From assembly GCA_029449235.1 (NCBI GenBank), contig JANATG010000018.1, positions 124,001 to 188,000 of the forward strand: a stretch of 64,000 nt of DNA. Reading direction: 5' to 3'. The stretch is from Linnemannia schmuckeri (Eukaryota; Mortierellomycota; Mortierellomycetes; Mortierellales; Mortierellaceae). The position numbers and the translations under genes are program-made. Shown piece by piece: positions 10,272 to 21,728 of the stretch. A model generated the notes under the pieces. The model saw only the letters and a list, made by a program, of their open reading frames with translations. It searched no databases and was not told the origin of the DNA. The stretch's first letter is position 1, and every line of letters begins with the position of its first letter.

Positions 10272-11869
10272 GCTGCATTGAAACAGAGGGACACCAAGGC
10301 ACAAGCAATTGAGTCGCGTTGGACCAATGATCTATGATCCCATTCACTCGTCAACATCACCGGAAACCTTTCCACTTCCAGCCTCGACTTTGTATACTTT
10401 CCCTCACCTTCCTACATCCCAAATACTAATCGCATTACACACTATTTGTTCTCTGGATCATAATAGCCCACGAAGGTCAAGAACGTCAACACGGTCAATT
10501 ACCATCTTGCCCGTCTCCAGAAACAGCTTTAGATTATTAGTCCTTCTTTTCTGTTCTTGTCTTATCCCTTCTTTCTTTTTCTTCTCCGTATTTTCATTTA
10601 CTATTTTCATTTACCTTCTTCACACCCCATTTTCAATGTATCATAGCATAAAGGTCACCAACCCTCTCATAAAGCAAACCTTTTTTCATACTTTTTTGTT
10701 TGTTGGGAATACAATGCGAGGATATGTAAGTGAAAGAAAGAAGAAGAAGCAAGGTGGACAAGGATGAAAGCAGAATGGGCCTGTGCATAAATACGAAAAG
10801 CAGCACGGATGTCATTTGTTCAACCAGCAATGCGTGAAAAGAATAACAAGAAAGGTGATAATCGCCCTGGACCACCATATTTTTTTAATGAAGGATGTTG
10901 TTAGAAATAAAAAAAAAAGGGACCAATAAAGGGATCATGGCTCTCGCCTTCACCAGTGATTAGTGCCACCAATCGTTCAAGGTGAGCCTGAGTCATAGTG
11001 AAGAGAGAAGAAGAGAACAGTAGTGTCGGGATGCCGAATTGGAGGTGCAAGGTTCTTTCCCAAGCCCCAAGCCCCAAGCCCCAACGTTCAACATTTTTTA
11101 CCCCGCAAAAAATAAAAATAAAATGTACTTTTTGTTTGGGAAATAAAGCTACATGGTCGGACACTTTAAGCAATGTTGAGGAAGCATGAAAGGGAGAAGG
11201 AGAGGAGGTGTGGAGCACGATAGGGGTTCACACTTAACAGTTGGAAAATTCTCCTTGGGTTCAAGTGAAAGAAGCGAAGGAGAACCAGTTGAGCTGTGGG
11301 CGTGGTCCAAAGGTAAAGTCAAAAAATTGATTCTGTGGCAGTCAATTGTATTAGGAATATTCTTCAAGAGAAGAAAGGAACGGTGTTGGAGGTATACCTT
11401 ACAATTTTCACTGCCATGGAGATTGCAACATGTTTGTCCATTCCGGTAGATGCGCCCTTTTTTTTCTGGCCATGAAGAAGAGGGTAGCATTTCATGCGGC
11501 CAAATTCGAGGGTGGTGACGTCTGGTTAATAGAATTCAGGAACCCTCTTTTTCTTCAAATGAAAACACAGTCTGGGACTGTTGCCTCTCGCCTCTCTTGT
11601 TTGGCACCGGGATAGGGTCTCCTTTCCAGGACAGTCATTCCTCTGTCTCTACCCTCGTCAACAGGAAGGAGAACAAAACACAGGTCGGATAAATGCCCTG
11701 TTCCTGTTGTCGTCATTGACACGCTGGGCAGCAACAAAAAGAAAGGCATTGGAGCTCTCTTTGAAGCGGGCAACATATGAAGAGAATCTATCATAGGTCC
11801 CTTTCTTTTCCATTGTTCCATTACCCCAATGCAAATAAAATAAATATGGAAAGAAAACGAAGAAGAGGG

Positions 11870-11903
<34 letters not shown>

Positions 11904-12338
11904 CAGGGAGGAGAGAAAAGGCGCTCTCACGAAAGGTTATTTTGGGTGCTCCGGGGACAAGATTCGCGTTCCGTCCGGGAGTGCACGCACGAGTGAGAGA
12001 GTGAGGGAGTTAACAAAGAAAGGAAGTGTGAAGGGGGATAGGCGTGTCATCGTGCTTTTCTCATGTTTCGTTTCTCCTTTATGTGCGTGATTGTGTGTGA
12101 GTGCTTGTTTCCTGTCGGGTAGGACATGTTTGTACAGGATATTCATTCTCACTTTGGTCTGGGGTAGTGAACAAGTCATTCCGTCACTGTATCTGTCTGA
12201 ATCCTATTTAAAGGAGAAGGCCGGATCACCTCCTGCCCCTCTCTTCTTCCCTTTTTCTTTCTTTTTCTTCTTTTCTGTTCTTTTTCCCACACACCATATT
12301 TCCCTTTCCCTCCCCAACCAACTCTTCACTACACAACC
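10272..12338. other. 2-kb intergenic stretch and FBA promoter
   Basis: No frame here has coding character. The stretch contains AAGCCCC repeated three times (11067-11087), an A run of about 32 (11870-11901), and T/C-rich tracts. The last ~130 bp look like a strong fungal promoter: TATTTAAA at 12205-12212, then a pyrimidine-rich block (~12236-12312) and the aldolase ATG at 12339. Confidence 0.6.
12205..12212 (+). promoter_or_regulatory. TATA-like box of the aldolase gene
   Basis: TATTTAAA lies 127 bp before the aldolase ATG and is followed by a long CT-rich block. This arrangement is typical of highly expressed fungal glycolytic genes. The assignment rests on sequence and position only. Confidence 0.5.
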
Positions 12339-14166
12339 ATGGGTCTCCTCGATATTGTTCCTGCCGGCGTCATCACCGGTGACAACGTCCGCAAGGTCTT
12401 TGCCTACGCTTCCGAGCACGGTTTCGCCATCCCCGCCATCAACTGCACCTCCTCATCCACCGTCAACGCTGCTCTTGGTAATATTCATCTTCTTTTTTTC
12501 TTATTGCTCTTTTTGAACGAGGAATAAGAAAGAGGAAAGAGTGGTTCTGAATCAGGACAATGAAAAGGAAAAGAAAAGAAAAAAAAAAAGAGTGATCACA
12601 AGAATGAATGTATAAGATGGATGAAAGACGCGCGTTATTCAATAACGCGAACAATAACGGAAAACTGGGAGTGAGAAAAAAAAAATAAATAAAATAAAAA
12701 AAAAAACGCGACAGAATAAAGAAGACGAAAAGCTAACGCCTCCTCCATCGTAATCCTGGAACTTGCTCCAATAGAGGCTGCTCGTGATGCCAAGTCGCCC
12801 ATTATCATCCAGTTCTCGAACGGTGGTGCCGCCTACTACGCCGGAAAGGGAATCTCCAACAAGAACGAGGCTGCTGCCATCCTCGGAGCTGTTGCCGGTG
12901 CCCACCACGTCCGTGCTGTCGCTAAGGCCTACGGCATCCCCGTCATCATCCACTCGGACCACTGCGCCAAGAAGCTCCTCCCCTGGTTTGACGGCATGCT
13001 TGAGGCTGATGAGGAGTACTTTGCCCAGCATGGCGAGCCCCTCTTCTCATCCCACATGCTCGATCTCTCGGAGGACTCTAAGGAGGAGAACATCGAGATC
13101 TGCGTCAAGTACCTCCAGCGCATGGCCAAGATCAACTGCCACCTCGAGATGGAGATTGGTATCACCGGAGGCGAGGAGGATGGTGTCGACAACTCGGATG
13201 TCGACAACGCTTCGCTCTACACTCAGCCTCAGGACATTCTCGACATCTATGATGCCTTCTCCAAGATCACTGATCTCTTCTCCATCGCCGCTGCTTTCGG
13301 TAACGTCCACGGTGTCTATGCTCCCGGTAATGTCAAGCTCCACCCCGAGCTTCTCGGCAAGCACCAGGCCTACATCAAGGAGCAGCGCAAGACCAAGTCT
13401 GACAAGCCCGTCTGGTTCGTCTTCCACGGTGGTTCCGGCTCCACCGAGAACGACATCAAGACTGCCGTCGGCCACGGTGTTGTCAAGATGAACGTCGATA
13501 CTGGTATGTAACTCTTTTCTTATCCTTCTTTGGTTGTTTGCTTTACTTTTGAGTGTGGACTAACAAACATGGATACTCATCATTCAATAATATTTCTCTT
13601 TTGTTTGGCTAATAGACACTCAGTGGGCCTACTGGGTCGGTATCCGCGACTTCTACGAGAAGAAGAAGGTAACGATTACTCTTTCACAGTCGACACCACT
13701 TCACTTTCAACAGTAACTCTTTATTACCAACAGCACCCAACAACAAGCGCCCCTCAGCAACATCCACCAACAAAAGCAAAGGAAATAAGCCTTGTTACTC
13801 CGATCTGTTTTTTTTGTGACAGTCGGAAAACGAGGACTAAAGAGAGGAATGGAAAAAAGTGAGCCAGCATATAGAAAGACAAAAAGAAGTTCTCGGCCAT
13901 ACGAAAGTGAAGGGGCTGTACTGAATCAAATACCAGCGCCATCCGTGTGACACTTGCCATGAACAATGTACTCATGCATATTGCATATGTTTCGCAAAAA
14001 AAAAAATTAGGATTACCTCCAGGCCCAGGTCGGAAACCCTGAGGGTCCCAACAAGCCCAACAAGAAGGTCTATGATCCTCGTGTCTGGGTCCGTGAGGCC
14101 GAGAAGACCATGGCCGAGCGTGTCAAGGTTGCCTGCAAGGATCTCGGCAACGTCGACCGTCTGTAA
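12339..14166 (+). CDS. FBA1: fructose-bisphosphate aldolase, class II
   Basis: Four exons (12339-12477, 12775-13503, 13616-13668, 14011-14166) encode about 358 residues, the normal length of fungal class II aldolase. The enzyme is a zinc-dependent dimer that splits fructose-1,6-bisphosphate to dihydroxyacetone phosphate and glyceraldehyde-3-phosphate in the cytosol. Diagnostic motifs: VIIHSDHCAKK with the zinc His and catalytic Asp, MEIGITGGEEDGVD, AAAFGNVHGVY with a zinc His, and FHGGSGS for phosphate binding. The protein ends in LGNVDRL. The third intron is unusually long at 342 bases and the first is 297 bases. Codon use is strongly biased to C-ending codons, as expected for an abundant protein. 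Confidence 0.97.
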
Positions 14167-15426
14167 ATATCTCTTTCGCACACACACACCTGGTCTCTCT
14201 CTCAGAGCGAGTAGTCCAGTCAATCAAAAACAACAACAACAACAACAACATCCCCCACTCTAATTGCCAGTAAAGAAAGTCATTTTTTTGTTCTATTTAT
14301 CGTGAGATGTAGGCTGTATGCATTTGTGTTGAGAAAGAACCATTGGTCCGCAAAGAAGGATGGTGACAAACAAACCGTGACGAAAACACTTGCTGCAACC
14401 ACTGGGGCATGCAAAGCAAGACTAGGGGAGAAGAAAAGAAGGACCGCAAGTACCATGCTAGCCAGGAAGGGAATGGGAAGCAATAAATAGCACTTTAAAG
14501 CTTGGGGTCGTCATTTTGCGCCTGAAAGTTCCACTTGTGCGTATTTTGCATACACCTCCCAGGTGAAGGTATTGCGGCCCGGTCGGGTCTCTTCATCATG
14601 TCATGCCTTTTCTTCCTTTCCTTGCTTTCCTTCCCCTCTTCACCCCTCGCTTTCCTCTTTTCTCTTCAACGCACACACCTTTTGTCTATTAGCGTGAGGA
14701 AAAAACAAACACCCACCATACTCACTCATACACCCTTTTACGCACAAGAGCAAGGAGAAGGCGATCAAATGTGGACACACTCTCCTTTGGAACGTCATTT
14801 GGCCGCCCAACCCACACTATAGTGCATTTCGTATAATAACACTGTAGGATTGGCAGCAGTAACGGTGAATAACGAGAATAAAGCAAAAAACAGAAAAAGA
14901 CGTACACGCACCGTACACGCCCATAATAAACACACCGACACCGACACTGACACACGATAGGGGACAGAGGAGTGTGTTCCAAGTAGAGGGTGCAAGTATC
15001 TTTTTGTGAAATAGGCGAAAGACAGCTCTTTATCCATGCCGCCGCAACGATCGCATGTGGCATGGGGTCAAACAAATAGGAACCTTGTTCGTTCGTTCGT
15101 TCGTCCGGTCGTTCATCCGTTCGTTGGTTCAATAGTCATGCTGGTCATTTCTCGATTTTTCCATCGTTCACGCTTCACCGAATAAATATCAACTAAGAGG
15201 CCACTCTTCTCTTTCCTTTCACATCTTCGCTCTCCTCTTTCTTTCCTCCTGCTGTTCTTCCTCTCTATTTCTCTCTTCACTGCTTTGCCCTCACTCGCAC
15301 CCTTCGCTTGCCCTCCCGACTCTTCCTCCCTTGTCCATTCTAGACCACCACCTTTCCTTCCACCACATCCTTCCTTCACAAATTACTCCCACCCACACCC
15401 CCCACCTCCTTCGGTTGACCAACAAA
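14167..15426. other. intergenic region after the aldolase
   Basis: No gene is supported. It includes a CAA repeat (14231-14250) just after the aldolase stop, AATAAA at 14482-14487 (possible polyadenylation signal), a GTTC tetranucleotide run (~15088-15125), and a long pyrimidine-rich tract (15200-15420) that is probably the promoter and leader of the next gene. Confidence 0.5.
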
Positions 15427-16452
15427 ATGACAATGTATCTGGACTATTATGAGCGGACGTTCGAAGCCGCCAAGGGCTTTGACGACGACCTCGACTTTTG
15501 TCCATCCCTTTCTCCTTCCGAGGCAAGTTTCCCTTGTTACGAGAAGCCTTTGAAGTGTAATGTGCTTGCATGTTTTCTATCTGAAGTAGAAAGCAATTGA
15601 GTTTATGATCTAACAGTCGTGCATTTCTTCATATCCTTTTTACTTTCGCACTTGAACACAACATGGAACTTACTTGCATACAATCTAATACAGTTGCGAG
15701 AGATCCAAAAGACAAGACGGACACCTATCGCCGGAGGCTGGAGACACTCCCACCACCCGCACCATCATCATTACCATAACCAGGACAAGAGACGCATCCC
15801 GGCGTCCTCACTCTCCTACGCTTCTTACCCCTATGCGAGCTCCTCCTCCTCCTGCTCTTCATCAGGCGCCTCGTCGCCCTCATTATCAAGTTCCCCCTCC
15901 GCCTCTCCACCCCTCTCCCCTTCCACCCCAGCAGGAGCGAACCCATCAACCTCGCGAGCGATCGCGATCGTGGACCCTATCAGTCGTGCGCCTGTCCAAC
16001 TCCCTTCTGGCGCCGGCGGATCAACTTCATCCGGGAGTGTAACAGCTACTTCCTCGGGTTCGTCAAGTAGTACACCAGCAGTAGGAGGAAGCGGAAATGG
16101 ATACTTTTCAAGCGGCTTGCCTTCACTCCAACCTCCATTGATGTTTCATGAGCCCGCATTGGCCACCCTCGAGTCTGCCTCTGCCTCTGATGCGTCGTCG
16201 ACGTTGTTCTCGCCCTCCTCTCCTACTTCCTCCTCGACCGCCGATGATATGATGGAAGGCACACAACAGTTTTGGATGGACTTTTCCCCTTCTACAACAC
16301 AATACTTCCCATACCCTCCACCCCATCAAGACTTTTCTTCGTTCGCTCCTGCCCCATACCCAGTCCATCATTACCCCGCCGCCATGGGATCCATTGGAGG
16401 AGGAGGACCAGCCGGATTTGTCGGCGTCCCCATGATGATGATGGGCTTTTAA
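15427..16452 (+). CDS. Ser/Pro-rich low-complexity protein, function unknown
   Basis: Two exons (15427-15522 and 15694-16452) give 284 residues. The intron has a GC-AG pair (donor GCAAGT after PSLSPSE), and joining there keeps the frame (SPSE then LREIQKTRR). The N-terminal ~48 residues are the only ordered-looking part, with acidic and aromatic residues (MYLDYYE, FDDDLDFCP). The rest is runs of Ser, Pro, Ala and Gly with a His-rich stretch near residues 55-65. It ends in a Gly/Met-rich tail. No domain or membrane segment is seen. The start is the Met just after the CT-rich leader; an upstream in-frame ATG (15331) would only add leader-like sequence. I do not recognise the family. Confidence 0.6.
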
Positions 16453-17225
16453 AACGTCCCAGTCATCTCTCTTTTGGCCTATCGGATGGATCTGTATTTG
16501 GGGATGTATGAGAGGTTTGTGTGAGGTTTGTTTTGTGTGAGAGATGGGTGTGTGGTGTGGGTCTCGAATCAAGGGGAGAGGATTTTTGGATAGAGTTGGT
16601 GTGGGTTGGCTGGGTGGGATTTTGCATGATGGAAACATTGACAGATGAAGGAAGACGGAGGACGGAGGAGGAGCGAGCGAGCGAAGGAGAGTCCATCCAC
16701 TCCATGGATGTCAAGCTGAACAGACTTGTCCCCTGCCTTCTTGCCTTTGCCCTCCCTCGCTGCCTATTATCTCTCTTTTGCTCATCTTTTGTTGTCCGTC
16801 GAATATTCCCCTCTTGTCTGTTCGGCATATCTCTTTTGTCCAGTCCCTCTTGCTTCCGTGCGTGATCTCTGTTCCTCTGCAATACAAGCCCAAGCCCGTT
16901 TCAAAGGCTCAAGTCAGTCAGCCTGCCTGCTGCCAGCCAGCCATTTTTTTCTATCTGTCCGAGTTCAGCCCAAGTCCAAACCAATCAGCACCTTTTGTCC
17001 TTTCGTCTTCCTTCACTCTCGTTCTCTTTGCCTTGAATCACCCGCTTGCAGTGCCTTATTAACCTATCCTCCCTAATCCTCATAACTTTGTAAATAAAAC
17101 AACTCCTGTGTACCATAATAACATCGCAATGATGTATAAAAAAAAAAGATCGCTTTATTATCAAAGGGTGAATGAATGAGAAGAAAAATAACCTCAACGA
17201 ACGAAAAGAAAAGAAAAAGAATGGT
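16453..17225. other. convergent intergenic region
   Basis: Gap between the 3' ends of the Ser-rich gene and the lysyl-tRNA synthetase. It is G/T-rich, then C/T-rich, with no coding signal. AATAAA at 17092-17097 (plus) and runs of A near 17138 may belong to the two polyadenylation regions. Confidence 0.45.
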
Positions 17226-19627
17226 TTACAGAGGGCGCATGGCAGGGAAGGCCAAGACCTCCTGGATACGGTGAGAGTCCGTCAAGAACATGGTCAGACG
17301 ATCAATACCCATACCCCATCCACCGGTAGGGGGGAGACCAAACTCCAAAGACTGGCAGAAGTTCTCGTCAATCAACTGGGCCTCATCATCTCCAGCAGCC
17401 TTGTCCGAAGCCTGCTGCTCGAAACGCTCACGCTGGTCAAAGGGATCGTTCAACTCTGTGTAGGCATTGCAGATCTCCTTGGTGGCGACGAAGCACTCGA
17501 AACGCTCGCACAAACCAGGGACGGAACGATGGCTCTTGGCGAGGGGGGACATCATCTGGGGATGACCCATGATGAAGGTGGGGCTGACGCACTCGACCTC
17601 GATAAAGTCTCCAACGAGCTTGTCGAGAAGGCGGGCAGAGGTACGGGGAGCACTGCAGTCGACCTCATGCTTGATGCAGAGGTCTGACAAGAACTTGGTG
17701 GCCTCGGGAGTGTGGAGGGTATCTGCGGGAGGGAACTTGACGTTGAGCTTCTCCTCGAGATACTCGATCATGTTGATGCGTCTGAAGGGAGGAGTAAAGT
17801 CGATCTCCATGGCGGGACCGTCCTTGCCCTGAGGGTGGTAGACGATCTTGGTGTTGCCGGTGATGGCCTTGACCATTCCGACGAGGAGAGCCTCGGTCAT
17901 CTCCATGACATCAAACATATCGGCATAGGCCATGTAGAACTCTGCGGTGGTAAACTCGGGGTTGTGGGTCAAGTCCATCGACTCGTTTCTGAACTGACGG
18001 CCAATCTCGTAGACACGGTCCAAACCTCCAACAACGAGCATCTTCAAGTACAACTCGGGAGCGATACGCATGTGGAGATCCTGGTTGAGATCGTTGTGGT
18101 GGGTGACAAATGGCTTGGCGGTGGCGCCTCCGGCAATCATGTTCATCATGGGGGTTTCAACCTCCAAGAAATCCTGATCGTCCAAGAACTTGCGGAGGTA
18201 GTTGATGATCTTGGCGCGGGTCTTGAAGATGTCGCGGACGTGGTTGTTCATGATCAAGTCCAAGTAACGCTGGCGGTAACGGGACTCCTGGTCCTTGAAA
18301 CCGAAATGGGTAGTGGGCAACATGCGAAGACAGGGCGAGAGGAGGGTGATATCCTTGGGGAAAATCGACAACTCTCCGTCACCACCCTTCTTGGGCTTGG
18401 TGCGACCGGCAACACCACGGACACCAACAATATCTCCACGGCGGAGCGAGTCGTGGACCTCGTTGAAGTCACGCTCGGAATCCTGGGCCTGGGCAGTGAT
18501 CTGGATCTTGACACCGTCGGAGTGGAGGTCGTAGAAGCGGAGCTTGCCCATGGTGCGCATGTTGTGGAGACGACCGGCAACCGTGACAATCTCCTCCTCG
18601 ACATCACCAGCCTTCAAGCCGCTGTACTTTTCGATGAATGCGGGGACCGAGATCGAGACCTGGAACTTGTGGGGGTAGGGGTAAGTCTCCTTGTTGGCGC
18701 GCAAAGCGTTCACCCTCTTCGAGCGGATCTCAAAGTATTGCTAGATGGTCATGAGGGAAGGAAGATGGAGGGTGCGTTAGCCTTTTTGTCCCCTGATTTC
18801 ACCGTGTTTTCCCGCAACTCGCCTTCCCATTTGCCAAATTCATAGCCTTGCTGTCTGAGCAACGCTAAGGAACCAGTCCTTGTTATCCCTTTGTCAGTGG
18901 AATGCATAACATGCCAGTTGATAGTATCTCCTTAGCCCGCTCTTCTTTTCCCAATGGCACAGCACATCCACGTATCATGCTGTCTGTTCAACATGAAAAG
19001 AAAAAGAAAAAGAAGCTTACGTTGGGGTTCAAGTTCTCCTCCTCCTCGGCGGCAGAGACCTCCTTAGTCTTCTTGGCAGACTCGGCGGGAGCGGGGGCGT
19101 TGGCAGCCTTCTCGGCCTTCTTGGCCTCCTTCTCTCTGTTCTTCAGACGCTTCTTGAGCTCTCTATAGTTAATTGGTTTTAATATGTTCGTAAAGTGTGA
19201 AGGAAGGGAGTGAAAAAGTTAGTTTCCTAAGAGTGATTATTTCGGGAGTGATAAAGGTACCAGTACACGCATGATCCCTCCTGTTGTTGTTTTTTTTTGA
19301 TCCTTTGAAAGCCACTACGTCCTTGATCGCCTTTATCGATATGGACTAAGTTGAGCGTGTGTGTGTATGAATTGCTTTGTTGTTCTTAGCCTTTCCTTGC
19401 TCTTCGCTGCTCTGAAGAACAAAAGCAAGAAAGAAAAAGAACCAGCTTGCATCAACAACGCAACGAGATGCAGCATCATAAGCTAAGAGAGTTGATCGTC
19501 CTGAAGCCAAAAAAGAAAGGAGAAAAGAGGAAACGTACGACTTGGAGATCATCTCTCCGGTGACTTCGTCCTTGTAGAGCTTGACCTCCTCAGCGGCGGC
19601 GGGGGCAGGTGCGGCAGTATCGGCCAT
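17226..19627 (-). CDS. KRS1: lysyl-tRNA synthetase, cytoplasmic
   Basis: Three exons (19627-19539, 19162-19021, 18740-17226) encode about 581 residues. The class II enzyme charges tRNA-Lys with lysine. The N-terminus is Ala/Pro-rich, followed by a Lys/Glu-rich helix (ELKKRLKNREKEAKK) typical of the eukaryotic tRNA-binding extension. Then comes an OB-fold anticodon-binding domain (VTVAGRLHNMRTMGKLRFYDL). The catalytic core has motif 1 near FLEVETPMMNMIAGGA, motif 2 QFRNESMDLTHNPEFTTAEFY, and motif 3 GWGMGIDRLTMFLTD. The length fits the family. The long upstream gap shared with the ZNRD2-like gene probably contains both promoters; a GGTT-rich stretch (19632-19665) lies just before the start. 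Confidence 0.97.
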
Positions 19628-21728
19628 GGTGTTGATGTGTTGGTGGGTTGGTGGGTTGGTGGTGATGGGAAAAGAAGAAAAAAGAAGGAAAAAAAAAAGT
19701 CTTTTTTTTTATTGTGGTCCTGTAAACAAAAAAAAAAAAAAAAAAAAAAAGGCCGCCTGTCCTATTTGAGGGACCCCTTTTGATCGAGATGTGATTTCCT
19801 GACTCAACTCCTGGTTGGAGCAAAGCCACCAAGAAATTTTACGCTTTTCTGGTCCTGTGGTGAATGAACAGGATTTGTATGCATCTGGTATGCATACTAG
19901 ACGCATACAGGAGACACTATTGGAGATAACAACCAGGAACAACGAGAATTGACTAGAGCATGACATGCTATGGCACAACCCACTGTCACTCTGTTTAAAA
20001 ATAAAAAAAGAAAACAGTTGGCCATGTCCATTATGGCATGTGGGAAAGTAGCACAGTAGCAAAGGAACCGCACAGCAGAGAACGACAGGTGAAAAAAAAA
20101 AAAAAAAAAACGCCGCCAAAAAAAACAGCGAAAACAGTCCCCAAGTTGGTTCCTCTTTCTGATAAAGAGATTATCAAAGGGGGACACATAAACCATAAAA
20201 GGCCGACTGATACCCCCTCCTCCTCCCACCCACGCACACCTTCAGCTCTCTTTTCTTTCTCTCTTCCTTTCGTTGTCTTTCTTTAGAAGGTTTAGGGTTT
20301 CTTTTTTGATCTAGACCTTGGATTGGTTTGTGCTCCTTTGGAAAGAAGAGAAAACGAGAAAAGAGAGGCCCGATCTGGGGGTGTATTGCTGTATTGCTAA
20401 GAGACCGATACGCCAAATTAAATCCAAACACCAACGGACAAATGAAAAGGAAGCAAGCATGAATGAGGCTAGAAGCATCGATCGACGACAGCATCAGTAA
20501 CGGAGCATGGATGGCCAATTGAGCAAACAACATAGAGATAGATACCCCTGGAGAGCAAACAAAAGTAAAAAAAACAAAATTACGAGAGTATAAGGGTGTG
20601 AGTGTGGAGTGAAGAAGAGAAGGAGAGAGAGGAGAGAACGAGGGTGATGAAGAAGGAAGGAAGGAAGGATGGATGGAAGGAGGAGGATGAACGCTAATCA
20701 TTCACATTGTTCAACCACTGTTATTTTTGGTTTCCCGCCCTCTTCTGTAACAAGAAATGCATGTCAGCTCAGCGCCTTTGTTGACGTTCTCTTCCCTCTC
20801 TCTCTCTCTCTCTCTCTCTGTGGCTGTCCTTCATAATTCACCACGAAGCAGATGGTACTTTCAAAAATAGGATCCGCCTTCCTTCCACTTTCTATTTTAA
20901 TTGTAATTGCTGTCAGCAACGACATCCACTCGTTGACATAGAAAGTCATGAAGGCGTTCATTGTTCAGCTTCAAGAAGTGACTCGCCTGGTTGGTTCACT
21001 CGTCCTTTGCCTTTCTATGGTCATGCATTCGTGTGTTCCTGATCCAAAGGCATAGTACGTACATAGTGGTGAGCAGAGATTGTAAGAAGAATACATGTGT
21101 AAAGCATTCATATACTCACAAGGACTGATTAATGCCCGAGAAATGTGGAGCAAATGAGGCATGAGATTACCTTTTTCTATCTCTCTTTTCTTACCCCATT
21201 CCTCACTCAACAGCAATTAGCCATTAGCCATTAGCCATATTATCCATTGTCAGCAAGCGAATAAATAAACAAATTCCTTTCCATCGCTCTCTTTCCCTCC
21301 TTACTCGTTGTCGCTGTAGCTGTTTCGTCCTTCACCCCTGTCCACCTCTGTTGTTTGTATGGCGGAATATCTCTCCTCCTCTTCCTTTGAGTGAGTGCGT
21401 TTATATGCTTAGCTCAGATAATGATTTGTGTGTATGTCCGTTGGCCAGGTACCTCTTTCCTCGTTGTTTTCATCTCCTCCCTCTCCCCTGTTTGGCTCTT
21501 TAACCTTTTTGTTTTTTCCTCTCTTTCAATTTTTAATTTTCGTTTCCTCTTTTTCCGCCTTTCCTTTTCCCTTTCTCTTCCTCTTTGTTTGCCACCATCC
21601 CTCCTTCCGCCCTTCCAGATCTACTCCCACTCCCTTCCATCACTCTCATCGACAACAACCCACCCGCACTCTTACTCGATCACACCCTTTACTAAACAAA
21701 CACGCACACAGTCTCACATACATACGCA
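19628..21728. promoter_or_regulatory. 2.1-kb divergent promoter region
   Basis: Lies between lysyl-tRNA synthetase (leftward) and the double ZNRD2 gene (rightward). No gene is supported. It contains poly-A tracts (around 19729-19750 and 20092-20110), a CT dinucleotide run (20796-20819), three tandem copies of ATTAGCCAT (21214-21238), and a CT-rich leader (21450-21640) before the ATG at 21729. Confidence 0.5.
21214..21238 (+). repeat. tandem 9-bp repeat (ATTAGCCAT, about 2.7 copies)
   Basis: ATTAGCCAT is repeated head to tail about 500 bp upstream of the ZNRD2-like start. It contains ATTAG/CCAT cores that could be protein-binding sites or just replication slippage. Confidence 0.6.

Noticed and set aside
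17712..18845. 377-codon plus-strand open frame opposite the lysyl-tRNA synthetase
   Set aside because: It is the exact antisense of conserved synthetase sequence with strong codon bias; biased codons open the opposite frame. It has no domain of its own.
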